Source: Conexibacter sp. (lineage in GTDB: Bacteria; Actinomycetota; Thermoleophilia; Solirubrobacterales; Solirubrobacteraceae). From it: a DNA stretch of 41,477 bases. The notes below the pieces were generated by a model that made no database searches, was not told where the DNA came from, and saw nothing but the letters and a program-made list of their open reading frames with translations. Shown one piece after another: positions 16,276 to 24,058 of this stretch. Position numbers and translations under genes: made by a program. The DNA is taken from positions 1 through 41,477 of the forward strand of contig JAOPZA010000212.1 in assembly GCA_025964325.1 (NCBI GenBank), given 5' to 3'. Positions within the stretch are counted from its first letter, which is position 1. Each line of letters opens with the position of its first letter.

Positions 16276-17085
16276 ATGGCGTACAGAAGCCCACCAGAGA
16301 TCGCGCGCGCCGGCGTCGCTGCCGGCGCCACCAGAGCCTCGCTGCCGTGGGACAAGGCACTCGTCGCCGGCTTCCTCGCCGGCGCCTACATCGCCTTCGC
16401 CGGCCTCCTCGCGGTCGTCACCTCCGCCGGCCTCGACCCGCGGATCTGGGGCGGCGTCCAGACGCTGATCACGGGCGTCGTCTTCACGCTCGGCCTCGTG
16501 CTCGTCGTCGTCGCCGGCTCGGAGCTGCTGACCGGCAACATGGCGCTCGTTCCGCTCGGCGTGCTCGACCGCCGCGTCAGCGTCGGGCGGCTGGTCTTCA
16601 ACCTCTTCTGGGTGCTGGTCGGCAACGTCGCCGGCTCGATCTTCGTCGCCTACTTCCTGGCGGTCAAGACGGGCGTCGTGACCGCGCCGATCGACCTCGC
16701 CCGGCTCGGGAGAATCTCGACCGGCAAGGCGATCACGGAAACCGACTGGCAGATCTTCCTGCGCGCGGTCGGCTGCAACTGGCTCGTCTGCCTCGCGGTC
16801 TGGATGGCGCTCGCGGCTGAGGACGTCGGCGGCAGAATCCTCGCGATCTTCTTCCCGATCATGGCGTTCGTCGCGCTGGGCTTCGACCACGTCGTCGCGA
16901 ACATGTTCTTCCTGCCGGCGGCGATCTTCGCCAACGTGCCGGGGATCGGCTGGGGCGACGTGTTGAAGAACTGGGCCTTCGCGTTCCTGGGGAACTTCGT
17001 CGGCGCGTTCCTGTTCGTCTCGCTGTCGTACTGGTACCTGTACGTCCGCGGAACGAGGGAGCCGGCGACGCCGACCGGCGCCTAG
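16276..17085 (+). CDS. focA: Formate/nitrite transporter (FNT) family channel
   Basis: 269 residues with six membrane segments. FNT signatures are present: AGSELLTGNM in the second/third helix region, NWLVCLAVWMA, and GFDHVVANMFFLPAA carrying the conserved pore histidine. FNT proteins form pentameric channels for formate, nitrite or related monoacids. Formate is the best guess because the gene is divergent from the formate dehydrogenase operon, sharing a 145-nt control region. It has a strong Shine-Dalgarno site. The 3' end overlaps the convergent pyk gene by 4 nt. Direction of transport is inferred to be import, since the dehydrogenase lacks an export signal. Confidence 0.9.
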   Translation: MAYRSPPEIARAGVAAGATRASLPWDKALVAGFLAGAYIAFAGLLAVVTSAGLDPRIWGGVQTLITGVVFTLGLVLVVVAGSELLTGNMALVPLGVLDRRVSVGRLVFNLFWVLVGNVAGSIFVAYFLAVKTGVVTAPIDLARLGRISTGKAITETDWQIFLRAVGCNWLVCLAVWMALAAEDVGGRILAIFFPIMAFVALGFDHVVANMFFLPAAIFANVPGIGWGDVLKNWAFAFLGNFVGAFLFVSLSYWYLYVRGTREPATPTGA

Positions 17086-18491
17086 ACTTCTTGGACCTGG
17101 ACCAGGCTCGTCGTGCCCGGTCGGCCGCTCGGCAGGCCGGCGGTGATGCCGACGCGCTCGCCGGGCTTGACCCAGCCGAGCTCGACGACGCGGCGGCAGG
17201 CGTCGGCGATCAGCTCCTCGGTCACCTCGTGGCGCCGCATCGAGGCCGCCTCGACGCCCCACATCAGTCCGCAGCGGCGAACGGTCTCTCTGCCGGGCGA
17301 GAGCGCGAAGATCGGCACGTTCGGGCGGTTCGCCGAGATCAGGCGCGCCGAGCGCCCGGAGAGCGTCGGCACGACGAGCGCGGCGAGGTCGAGCTCGTGG
17401 GCCGCCTGACAGGCCGAGTGGGCGATCGTGTAGGCGGGATCGCGGGTGTCGCGCCGCACGCGGGTGTTGTTCCACTCCTCGTAGGGCAGCTCGCGCTCGG
17501 TCCGCAGCGCGATCGTCGCCATCGTCTCGACCGCCAGCACGGGGTGGGCGCCGACGGCCGTCTCCTGCGAGAGCATCACGGCGTCGGTGCCGTCGAGGAT
17601 CGCGTTCGCGACGTCGGTCACCTCGGCCCGCGTGGGACGCGAGGAGGTGATCATCGAGTCGAGCATCTGGGTCGCCGTGATCGAGGGGCGCGCGAGCCGG
17701 CCGGCGACCTTCAGCAGCCGCTTCTGCACGACCGGCACGTCCTCCAGCGGCAGCTCGATGCCGAGGTCGCCGCGGGCGACCATCACGCAGTCGGCGGCGC
17801 GGATGATCTCGACCATGTTCTCGACCGCCTGCGGCTTCTCGATCTTCGCGATCAGCGGCGTGCGCGTGTGCTTGCGGACGTTCAGCACGTCCTCCGGCTC
17901 GCGCACGAAGGAGAGCGCGACGAGGTCGACGCCGATCGACTCGCCGAACTGCAGCAGCTCGAGGTCATGTCTCGGCACGGCCGGCAGGCCGCGCGTCGAG
18001 CCGGGGATGTTGAGGCCCTGACGGGAGGCGACCGGGCCGCCGATCTCGACCTTCGTGTCGACCTCGCCCTCGCCCTCGCGGACGGCGGTCACGCAGAGCC
18101 GGATGCGGCCGTCGGCGAGGTAGACGACGTCGCCGGCGTCGACCGCTCCCGGCAGGCCGTCCCAGGTGATCGACATGCGCTCGATGTCGCCGGGCTGCTC
18201 GCTGCCGCAGTCGAGCGTCAGCGTGTCGCCGACGCGTAGGTCGACGATGTCGTCCTTGAGCGGCCCGATGCGCAGCTTCGGGCCCGGCAGGTCCTGCAGG
18301 ATCGCGACCTGACGACCCGCGCGGCTCGCGGCCTGCCGCACGAGCCCGACGTTCTCGGCATGCTCGTCACGCGAACCATGCGAGAAGTTCAGTCGCGCGA
18401 CGTCGAGGCCCGCCTCGACCATGCGGACGAGCACCTCGGGGTCCCGCGAGGCAGGCCCGATGGTGGCGACGATCTTGGTCCGGCGACTCAT
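17082..18491 (-). CDS. pyk: Pyruvate kinase
   Basis: 469 residues, normal length. Motifs in order: RRTKIVATIGPAS, VARLNFSHGSRDEH, LQDLPGPKLRIG, PLIAKIEKPQAVEN with the catalytic lysine, VARGDLGIELP binding Mg2+, ITATQMLDSMITSSRPTRAE, and DAVMLSQETAVG, where the usual MLSGETA has Q for G. It converts phosphoenolpyruvate and ADP to pyruvate and ATP at the end of glycolysis. A TAACGT -10 box 8 nt before the ATG suggests a leaderless transcript separate from xthA upstream. C-terminal allosteric domain present (ALVVPTLSGRSARLISANRP). Confidence 0.95.
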   Translation of the reverse strand: MSRRTKIVATIGPASRDPEVLVRMVEAGLDVARLNFSHGSRDEHAENVGLVRQAASRAGRQVAILQDLPGPKLRIGPLKDDIVDLRVGDTLTLDCGSEQPGDIERMSITWDGLPGAVDAGDVVYLADGRIRLCVTAVREGEGEVDTKVEIGGPVASRQGLNIPGSTRGLPAVPRHDLELLQFGESIGVDLVALSFVREPEDVLNVRKHTRTPLIAKIEKPQAVENMVEIIRAADCVMVARGDLGIELPLEDVPVVQKRLLKVAGRLARPSITATQMLDSMITSSRPTRAEVTDVANAILDGTDAVMLSQETAVGAHPVLAVETMATIALRTERELPYEEWNNTRVRRDTRDPAYTIAHSACQAAHELDLAALVVPTLSGRSARLISANRPNVPIFALSPGRETVRRCGLMWGVEAASMRRHEVTEELIADACRRVVELGWVKPGERVGITAGLPSGRPGTTSLVQVQEV

Positions 18492-18499
18492 CGCCGGTC

Positions 18500-18505
18500 A
18501 CGTTA
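18500..18505 (-). promoter_or_regulatory. -10 box of pyk
   Basis: TAACGT with an 8-nt spacer to the ATG. It lies just downstream of the hairpin cluster that separates pyk from xthA. Confidence 0.45.
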
Positions 18506-18511
18506 GCCTGC

Positions 18512-18590
18512 CGCGCCCTGCGGGCGCGTTCACGTCCTGTGACTGGGGAAGCCTGACGGCTTCCCTCGAGAGAAGCCTGACGGCTTCTCT
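18512..18590. repeat. Hairpin cluster between xthA and pyk (terminator-like)
   Basis: Three stems: CGCGCCC-TGC-GGGCGCG (18512-18528), GGGAAGCC-TGAC-GGCTTCCC (18546-18565) and AGAGAAGCC-TGAC-GGCTTCTCT (18569-18590). The last two share the core AAGCCTGACGGCTT but have different, still self-complementary, outer arms. It probably ends the repair operon transcript; no T-tract is present. Confidence 0.6.
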
Positions 18591-18613
18591 GGGGGCCGGC
18601 CTCCGCTCGACGG

Positions 18614-19408
18614 TCAGGCGCTCCGCTGGGGTCGGTCAGCCCACTCGACGACGAGCGGGGCGTGGTCGGAGGGCTTCGTGCCTCTGCGGTACGGGCGCTC
18701 GATGCCCGCGCGGGTGAGCCGGTCGGCGAGCTCGGTGGAGAGCAGCGCGAGGTCGATCCGCAGCCCGAGGCCTCTGTGGAAGTGTCCGGCGCGGTAGTCC
18801 CACCAGGTGTAGCCGACCTCGTCGGGATGGAGGCGGCGGAAGGCGTCGACGAGGCCCGTCTCCTCGAGCGCGGCGAGCGCCCCGCGCTCGGCCGGCGTCA
18901 CGTGCGTCGAGCCGACGAAGGCGGCCGGGTCGTAGACGTCGAGGTCGGCGGGCGCGACGTTCATGTCGCCGGCCAGGACGAGTGGCGCACCCGTCTCCCG
19001 CAGCGCCAGCACGCGTCGTCGGGCGGCGGCGAGGAAGTCGAGCTTCTGGGCGTACCAGGGGCTGTCGACCTCGCGGCCGTTGGGGACGTACGTGCTGACC
19101 AGGCGCACGCCGTCGACCGTCGCCTCGACCCAGCGCGCCTCCTCCGGCGTCGGCTCGTCGGGCAGGCCGAGCTGAGGCGCCTCGAGCTCCAGGCCGTCGC
19201 GGGCGAGCAACGCGACGCCCGCCCAGCGGCCGCCGCTGTGGTCGACCGCGCGGTACCCGGCCGCGGCCAGCTCGGCATGGGGGAACGCGTCGGCCTCCGT
19301 CTTCGTCTCCTGCAGGGCGAGCACGTCGGGCGCGTGCTCGTCGAGGAACTCGAGCAGACGCGGCAGGCGCACCTTCAGCGAGTTGACGTTCCAGGTGACG
19401 AGGCGCAC
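18614..19408 (-). CDS. xthA: Exodeoxyribonuclease III (AP endonuclease)
   Basis: 264 residues, full length. Motifs: VTWNVNSLKVRLP, VLALQETKTE with the metal-binding Glu, STYVPNGREVDSPWY, LAGDMNVAPADLDVYDP, GYTWWDYRAGHFHRGLGLRI and PSDHAPLVVEW with the catalytic Asp-His. The enzyme cuts 5' of abasic sites in base excision repair and has 3'-5' exonuclease activity. GTG start, with TAGCGT 7 nt upstream. It lies 10 nt after the GNAT gene in a run headed by alkA, a glycosylase that creates abasic sites, so the two repair steps sit in one operon-like cluster. Confidence 0.95.
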   Translation of the reverse strand: MRLVTWNVNSLKVRLPRLLEFLDEHAPDVLALQETKTEADAFPHAELAAAGYRAVDHSGGRWAGVALLARDGLELEAPQLGLPDEPTPEEARWVEATVDGVRLVSTYVPNGREVDSPWYAQKLDFLAAARRRVLALRETGAPLVLAGDMNVAPADLDVYDPAAFVGSTHVTPAERGALAALEETGLVDAFRRLHPDEVGYTWWDYRAGHFHRGLGLRIDLALLSTELADRLTRAGIERPYRRGTKPSDHAPLVVEWADRPQRSA

Positions 19409-19415
19409 GGGACGG

Positions 19416-19421
19416 ACGCTA
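19416..19421 (-). promoter_or_regulatory. -10 box of xthA overlapping the upstream stop codon
   Basis: TAGCGT with a 7-nt spacer to the GTG start. Its TAG is the stop codon of the GNAT gene. Confidence 0.5.
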
Positions 19422-20009
19422 CCCGGCTGGCTCGGGCGAACGCGCCGCCGCCGGCCGCTCCAGCCACTGCGCGTGGTCGAGCGCGAGGATCAGCAGCGGC
19501 AGTCCGCGCCGGCAGCATCGCGTCGCGACCGGCGTCAGGCCGAGCTGCTCGGCGACCCGGATCGAAGGCCGGTTGGCGGGGCGGCAGAAGGCGACGAGGC
19601 GGGCGAAGCCGAGCACTCCGAAGGCGTGGTCGCGCACGGCGGTGGCGCCCTCGGTCGCGAGCCCGCGACCCCAGTGCGAGCGCATCAGCCGCCAGCCGAT
19701 CTCGACGTCGCCCGGTCCGACGCCCGGCTCGCCCGCGCGCTGAACGCCGAGCATGCCGATCAGCGCGCCGCCGTCGCGCTCGACCGCGGCCAGCAGGCCG
19801 AAGCCGTGGCGCTGCCAGTGGGCGCGGAAGCCGTCGAGGCTGATGCTGCTCTGGGCGCGCGTGTAGGGCACGCCCGCGCCGACGTGGCGCATCACCTCGG
19901 GATCGCCGCAGAGCGCGTGATAGGCGTCGAGGTCGTCCGCGCGCCAGCGGCGCAGCAGCAGGCGCGGGGTCGAGAGCGTCTCGCCGTCGGTGACGTCGAT
20001 GACCGACAC
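19419..20009 (-). CDS. GNAT acetyltransferase, RimJ/RimL-like
   Basis: 196 residues. It begins TPRLLLRRWRADDLDAYHAL, typical of the RimJ/RimL branch (Acetyltransf_3). The acetyl-CoA segment is EIGWRLMRSHWGRGLATEGA, then FCRPANRPSIRVAEQLGL, where the Asn-Ser pair is conserved. Such enzymes acetylate protein N-termini or small amines; the substrate here is unknown. GTG start 6 nt after the stop of the queuosine-salvage gene, so it is in the same operon. Confidence 0.85.
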   Translation of the reverse strand: MSVIDVTDGETLSTPRLLLRRWRADDLDAYHALCGDPEVMRHVGAGVPYTRAQSSISLDGFRAHWQRHGFGLLAAVERDGGALIGMLGVQRAGEPGVGPGDVEIGWRLMRSHWGRGLATEGATAVRDHAFGVLGFARLVAFCRPANRPSIRVAEQLGLTPVATRCCRRGLPLLILALDHAQWLERPAAARSPEPAG

Positions 20010-20015
20010 GGGTCC

Positions 20016-20936
20016 TCAGTATGCCGTCGACCGGGAGCGCGGTCGCGGCACGGCCTTGTAGCGCGCGCCGCCGCCCTTCGTCCACAGCGTCCCGTCGACC
20101 AGCTGCGGCGTCAGGTCGGGCCGCGCCCGGCAGATCAGCTCGGCGACGTGGATCGCCCCGGCGCGCATCTCGACCTCCTCCGGCGCGTCGTGCTCGATCA
20201 GCTCGCCCGCCTCGATCCGCGCGACGAGCGCGGGGTCGAAGCGCAGCACGCCGTCGAGGCGCAGGACGTGGGGGATCAGGTTGTCGGCGAAGAGCGTCAG
20301 GCGGTCGAGCCGATCGAGGCGGGCGGCGCCGGCGAGCGCGAGGTCGGAGGTTGCGACCTGCGCGCGCTTGAAGAGCGGGATCTCGCGACTGCCGTAGGAC
20401 GAGCGGTCGTCGAAGCAGTCCCAAGCGGCGAGCAGCTCGACGAGCGCCGGGGCCGAGCCGCGCGCTGCCTCGACGACGCCGAGGAAGCGTCCGCCGTGCT
20501 CGTCGGCGACGTGCGCGCCGAGGTCGTTCAGCGCGCGGGCGAAGAGTGCGACGAGCTCGTGCTCGGGGTCCTGCCCGAGCGTCGTGGCGACGGTCGCGGC
20601 ATCGATCGTGCGCAGCTGCTCGGCGCTCCACGCCCCGTCGCCGCGGAAGCGGTCGCGCAGCCCGAGCGCGATCGTGAAGTAGCCCGAGCGGCCGTCGCGC
20701 TTGCGGATCGTCGGGAACCAGCCGGAGCCGAAGTTGATCGCGTCGAGCGTCAGAAAGAAGGCGGCGCGCAGCTCCGCCGGCCCGTCGACGACGTGCGCCT
20801 CGGCATCGAGTCCGGGGAGCTGCGCGGGCGGCGGGAAGGCGGCCGCGTAGGCGGCGACGCGGTCGGTCTCGACGACGACGTGCCTCGCCTGCCGCGCGAC
20901 CCAGGCGGCGCCGCTGCGGATCTCGTCGACCAGCAT
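20016..20936 (-). CDS. Queuosine salvage protein (DUF2419, queuosine-5'-phosphate N-glycosylase family)
   Basis: 306 residues. Segments typical of the family: LDAINFGSGWFPTIRK, GYFTIALGLRDRF, FDDRSSYGSREIPLFKRAQV, LTLFADNLIPHVLRLDGVL and an end rich in invariant residues (PQLVDGTLWTKGGGARYK). Characterised members release queuine from queuosine 5'-monophosphate, so the host can rebuild Q-tRNA from scavenged material. That the cell uses Q-modified tRNA is inference; no tgt gene is in the window. ATG chosen 26 nt after the alkA stop. The neighbouring glycosylase and AP endonuclease genes raise the question of a DNA-base role. Confidence 0.82.
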   Translation of the reverse strand: MLVDEIRSGAAWVARQARHVVVETDRVAAYAAAFPPPAQLPGLDAEAHVVDGPAELRAAFFLTLDAINFGSGWFPTIRKRDGRSGYFTIALGLRDRFRGDGAWSAEQLRTIDAATVATTLGQDPEHELVALFARALNDLGAHVADEHGGRFLGVVEAARGSAPALVELLAAWDCFDDRSSYGSREIPLFKRAQVATSDLALAGAARLDRLDRLTLFADNLIPHVLRLDGVLRFDPALVARIEAGELIEHDAPEEVEMRAGAIHVAELICRARPDLTPQLVDGTLWTKGGGARYKAVPRPRSRSTAY

Positions 20937-20962
20937 CGGCGGATCATTAGCACGCGCGGAGC

Positions 20963-21850
20963 TCACGGCGGCGCGGCGTGCGCGCTGCTCCAGAGGTGTT
21001 GGGCGGCGTAGGCGCGCCACGGTCGCCAGCGCTCGGCGGTCGCCGCGATCGCACGGGCGTCGTCGGCGTGGCCGAGCCGCACGAGCGCCTTGCGCAGGAC
21101 GAGGTCGGTGCCGGGGAAGGCGTCGGGGTCGCCGAGCGCGCGCATCGCGACGTACTCGACGGTCCACGGGCCGATCCCCGGCAGCGCCAGCAGCGCCGCG
21201 CGGGCGGCGGCGCGGTCGGCCGGGTCGGCGGTCGGATCGAGCACGACGTCGCCGCCGGCGAGCGCGCGGGCGAGGCCGGTCAGGGCGCGGGCGCGGGCGC
21301 GCGGCATCGGCAGCTGCTCGGGATCGGCGCCTGCGAGCGCGGCCGCCGTCGGGAACGCGCGCACAAGGCCGTCGAACGGCTCCGGCAGCGGCACGCCGAG
21401 GCTCGCGGCGAGGCGCCCGCCGACCGTCCGCGCGCCGGCGACCGAGACCTGCTGGCCGATCACCGCCCGGACCGCGAGCTCGGCGCCGTCGACGGCGCCG
21501 GGAACACGCCGGCCGGGCGCGGCGCGGACGAGCGCGCCGATCAGCGGGTCGTCGCCGAGCGCCGCCACGACGGCGGCCGGATCGGCGTCGAGGCCGAGCA
21601 GCCGGCGGCAGCGCACGACGGCGGCGTCGGCGTCGCGCGGGTCGCTGAGCCGCAGGCGGCAGGCGATCTCGTCGCGCTCGGGGCGCAGCGCGACGACGCC
21701 GGGGCCGTGCGGGAGGTCGAGCACGCGGCGGTAGGTCGCGGTCGCGTGGTCGAGCGCCTCGACGCCCGGGATCGCGCGCGCCTCGAGGTAGGCGAGCAGG
21801 CCGGCGGCGTCGAACGGCAGGCGATGGTGCAGGCACAGCTCGACCGTCAT
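20963..21850 (-). CDS. alkA: DNA-3-methyladenine glycosylase II (AlkA-type)
   Basis: 295 residues. An AlkA N-terminal domain (about 1-110; PFDAAGLLAYLEARAIPGVE) precedes the HhH-GPD domain: AVRAVIGQQVSVAGARTV, then the hairpin LPGIGPWTVEYVAMRALGDP, then DAFPGTDLVLRKAL, in which the Asp of GTDL is the catalytic residue. It removes alkylated bases, leaving abasic sites. No Ada methyltransferase domain is fused, unlike many actinobacterial AlkA proteins. It heads a minus-strand run with the queuosine-salvage, GNAT and xthA genes and is divergent from an O-methyltransferase gene. Confidence 0.9.
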   Translation of the reverse strand: MTVELCLHHRLPFDAAGLLAYLEARAIPGVEALDHATATYRRVLDLPHGPGVVALRPERDEIACRLRLSDPRDADAAVVRCRRLLGLDADPAAVVAALGDDPLIGALVRAAPGRRVPGAVDGAELAVRAVIGQQVSVAGARTVGGRLAASLGVPLPEPFDGLVRAFPTAAALAGADPEQLPMPRARARALTGLARALAGGDVVLDPTADPADRAAARAALLALPGIGPWTVEYVAMRALGDPDAFPGTDLVLRKALVRLGHADDARAIAATAERWRPWRAYAAQHLWSSAHAAPP

Positions 21851-21897
21851 CGCCGATGATGATGCCGATCGCCCACGCCGACCCTCCCGGAAGCTCG

Positions 21898-22566
21898 ATG
21901 ATCGACGACCGCTGGACCGCCGTCGACCGCTACGTGACGGACCTGCTGATCGGGCCCGACCCCCTGCTCGACGCGGCGCTCGCCGCCGCCGACGCAGCGG
22001 GGCTGCCGCAGATCGCCGTCACGCCGCCGCAGGGCAAGCTGCTGTACCTGCTGGCCCGGATCCACGGCGCGCGCACGATCCTCGAGCTCGGGACGCTGGC
22101 CGGCTACAGCACCATCTGGCTCGCACGTGCGCTGCCGGCCGGCGGTCGCCTCGTGACGCTCGAGGCGAACCCCGCGTACGCCGAGGTCGCACGTGGGAAC
22201 GTCGCAGCGGCCGGGCTGGCCGACCGCGTCGAGGTGCGCGTCGGCGCCGCGCTCGACACGCTCCCGCAGCTCGATGCCGAGGGCGCCGGACCGTTCGACC
22301 TGATCTTCATCGATGCGGACAAGGACCGCTACCCCGACTACCTCTCGTGGGCGATCCGGCTCGCGCGCCCCGGGAGCCTGATCGTCGGCGACAACGTGGT
22401 GCGCGGCGGCGCCCTCGCCGACGACGCCGAGGACGAGCCGCGGGCGCTCGGCGCCCGGCGCTTCCACGAGCTGCTGGCGGCCGAGCCGCGGGTCGAGGCG
22501 ACGACGATCCAGACAGTGGGGGAGAAGGGCTACGACGGCTTCACCCTGGCGCGGGTGCGGGACTGA
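21898..22566 (+). CDS. SAM-dependent O-methyltransferase (COMT-like, Methyltransf_3)
   Basis: 222 residues from the chosen ATG, a usual length. Motifs: PPQGKLLYLLARIHGARTIL, LELGTLAGYSTIWLARAL binding SAM, LVTLEANPAYAEVARGN, FDLIFIDADKDRYPDYLSWA with the metal-binding Asp residues, and IVGDNVVRGG. Family members methylate catechols, caffeoyl-CoA or similar phenolics using a divalent cation; the substrate here is unknown. Earlier in-frame ATGs at 21856-21862 would place the start 6 nt from the divergent alkA start and have no ribosome-binding site, whereas GGAAG precedes 21898. Convergent with the M29 gene. Confidence 0.85.
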   Translation: MIDDRWTAVDRYVTDLLIGPDPLLDAALAAADAAGLPQIAVTPPQGKLLYLLARIHGARTILELGTLAGYSTIWLARALPAGGRLVTLEANPAYAEVARGNVAAAGLADRVEVRVGAALDTLPQLDAEGAGPFDLIFIDADKDRYPDYLSWAIRLARPGSLIVGDNVVRGGALADDAEDEPRALGARRFHELLAAEPRVEATTIQTVGEKGYDGFTLARVRD

Positions 22567-22601
22567 GGGTGGAGAGTGGGTTACGGTGCTCGCCGGACGT
22601 G

Positions 22602-23696
22602 CTAGCGGAGCTCCCCGTCCTGCTGCACCACCGTGCCGTCGACCGTCAGGCGTCCGCCGGCGCGCAGGTCGCAGATCAGGTCCCAGTGGACGGCGCTCTC
22701 GTTCAGGCCGCCGGTCTCGGGATAGGAGCGGCCGAGCGCGAGGTGGACCGTGCCGCCGATCTTCTCGTCGAAGAGGATCGCGCCGATCGGCTGGGTGATG
22801 CCGCGGTTCGTCCCGATGCCGAGCTCGCCGAGGCGGCGGGCGCCGTCGTCGGTCGCGAGGGTGCGGTCGAGGTAGTCCTGGCCGCGCGCCGCGTGGGCAT
22901 CGACGACCTCGCCGCCGCGGAAGGAGAGCGTGACGTCCTCGACCAGCACGCCGCGCGGACTCGACGGCACGGTGAAGCGGATCACGCCGTTCGCCGAGGT
23001 CTCGACCGGGCTCGTGAAGACCTCGCCGCTCGGCATGTTGCGTCTGCCATCGGAGTTCGCCCACGTGCGTCCGGCGACCGACAGCGTCAGGTCGGTCCCC
23101 TCCGCCTCGATCCGCACTTCGCGCGCGTCCGCCAGCGGGCCGGCGATCAGCTCCGCCTGGAACGCGCCGAGCGCGCGCCACGCGGCCGCCGGATCGTCGC
23201 GGTCGAGCAGCAGCGCCCCGCGCACGAACGCGGCGAACCGCTCGCTGCCCATCCCCGCCTGCTGCGCGCCGGCCGGCGTCGGCCACAGCGTCCCGCACCA
23301 CCGTCTCGCCAGCCGCAGCTCGCTCAGCGGCGCCCGCGCCCGCGTGACGCGGGCGAGCCTCGCCGGGTCGACGTCCGCCAGTCCGCGCGTGTTCTCGGGT
23401 GCCTGGATCGTGAGGAAGGCGTCGGCCTGCTCGGCCTCGGCGCGGGCGATCGAGGGGAAGCCGTCGAGCTGCGCGTCGCGCGCGAGCGCGAAGAAGGCCT
23501 CGTCCTCGCCCGGCAGGTCCACGCGCAGCAGCGGCCACGCCTCGCGCGCGAGGATCGTGCGCTGCAGCGGACTCAGCAGCGGCGCGGCCAGCGTCGTCGA
23601 GCGTACGAGCACCTGCTGGCCCGGCTGCACGTCGAGGCAGTAGCCCGTCAGCAGCTCGGCGAAGGCGTCGGTGTCGCGGTTCGTCCAAGCGGTCAT
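22602..23696 (-). CDS. M29 family aminopeptidase (thermophilic aminopeptidase type)
   Basis: 364 residues. N-terminal domain FAELLTGYCLDVQPGQQVLV. The metal-site region shows NMPSGEVFTSPVETSANGVI with the ligand Glu, then DYLDRTLATDDGARRLGELG, GTNRGI, GGTVHLALGRSYPETGG and HWDLICDLRAGG, all characteristic of M29 (AmpS/PepS, aminopeptidase T). These dimeric metallopeptidases remove N-terminal residues from peptides in the cytoplasm. The ATG overlaps the stop of the preceding small gene (ATGA), so translation is coupled. Confidence 0.9.
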   Translation of the reverse strand: MTAWTNRDTDAFAELLTGYCLDVQPGQQVLVRSTTLAAPLLSPLQRTILAREAWPLLRVDLPGEDEAFFALARDAQLDGFPSIARAEAEQADAFLTIQAPENTRGLADVDPARLARVTRARAPLSELRLARRWCGTLWPTPAGAQQAGMGSERFAAFVRGALLLDRDDPAAAWRALGAFQAELIAGPLADAREVRIEAEGTDLTLSVAGRTWANSDGRRNMPSGEVFTSPVETSANGVIRFTVPSSPRGVLVEDVTLSFRGGEVVDAHAARGQDYLDRTLATDDGARRLGELGIGTNRGITQPIGAILFDEKIGGTVHLALGRSYPETGGLNESAVHWDLICDLRAGGRLTVDGTVVQQDGELR

Positions 23697-24043
23697 GGAG
23701 CGGCGACGTCGGGGAAGTGCTCGGCCAGGTGCTCGCGCAGGACGCGGCGGATCCACGCGCGCTCGTCCTGCGAGGCGAAGCGCAGCCGCGCCAGCAGCTC
23801 CTTCTGGCGCTCGAGCGGGACGGCGGCGATCACCCAGCGCACCGCCAGCCGCTCGAACAGGAACTCGACCGCTCGCTGCCATGCGTCCTCGCGTGAGAGC
23901 CGGTTGCCGCCGAGCACCGCCGCGTACTCGCGCCGGGTCGCCGGGGTCATCGATCCGCGCAGCGTCAGCACGTTGCCGTCGGGATCCGTGTAGTCCGAGG
24001 TCGGTGCGGCGAGCTTCTCGCGCTGGCGGTTGCGGCGACCCAT
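23693..24043 (-). CDS. Hypothetical protein, co-translated with the M29 aminopeptidase
   Basis: 116 residues, not recognised. It starts MGRRNRQREKLAAPTSDYTD and continues PDGNVLTLRGSMTPATRREY, then a helical, basic/aromatic C-terminal half (WQRAVEFLFERLAVRWVIAA). No signal peptide or metal motif. Coding-like codon bias, a TAGCCT -10 box 9 nt before the ATG, and a 4-nt overlap with the aminopeptidase support it as a real gene. A small structural or adaptor protein is possible but unsupported. Confidence 0.7.
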   Translation of the reverse strand: MGRRNRQREKLAAPTSDYTDPDGNVLTLRGSMTPATRREYAAVLGGNRLSREDAWQRAVEFLFERLAVRWVIAAVPLERQKELLARLRFASQDERAWIRRVLREHLAEHFPDVAAP

Positions 24044-24052
24044 CGCCGCAGA

Positions 24053-24058
24053 AGGCTA
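24053..24058 (-). promoter_or_regulatory. -10 box overlapping the stop of the SnoaL-MBL gene
   Basis: TAGCCT with a 9-nt spacer to the ATG of the 116-residue protein. Its TAG is the stop codon of the upstream gene. Confidence 0.45.

Noticed and set aside
22567-22601. Terminator between the convergent O-methyltransferase and M29 genes
   Set aside because: No inverted repeat of useful length was seen in the 35-nt gap.
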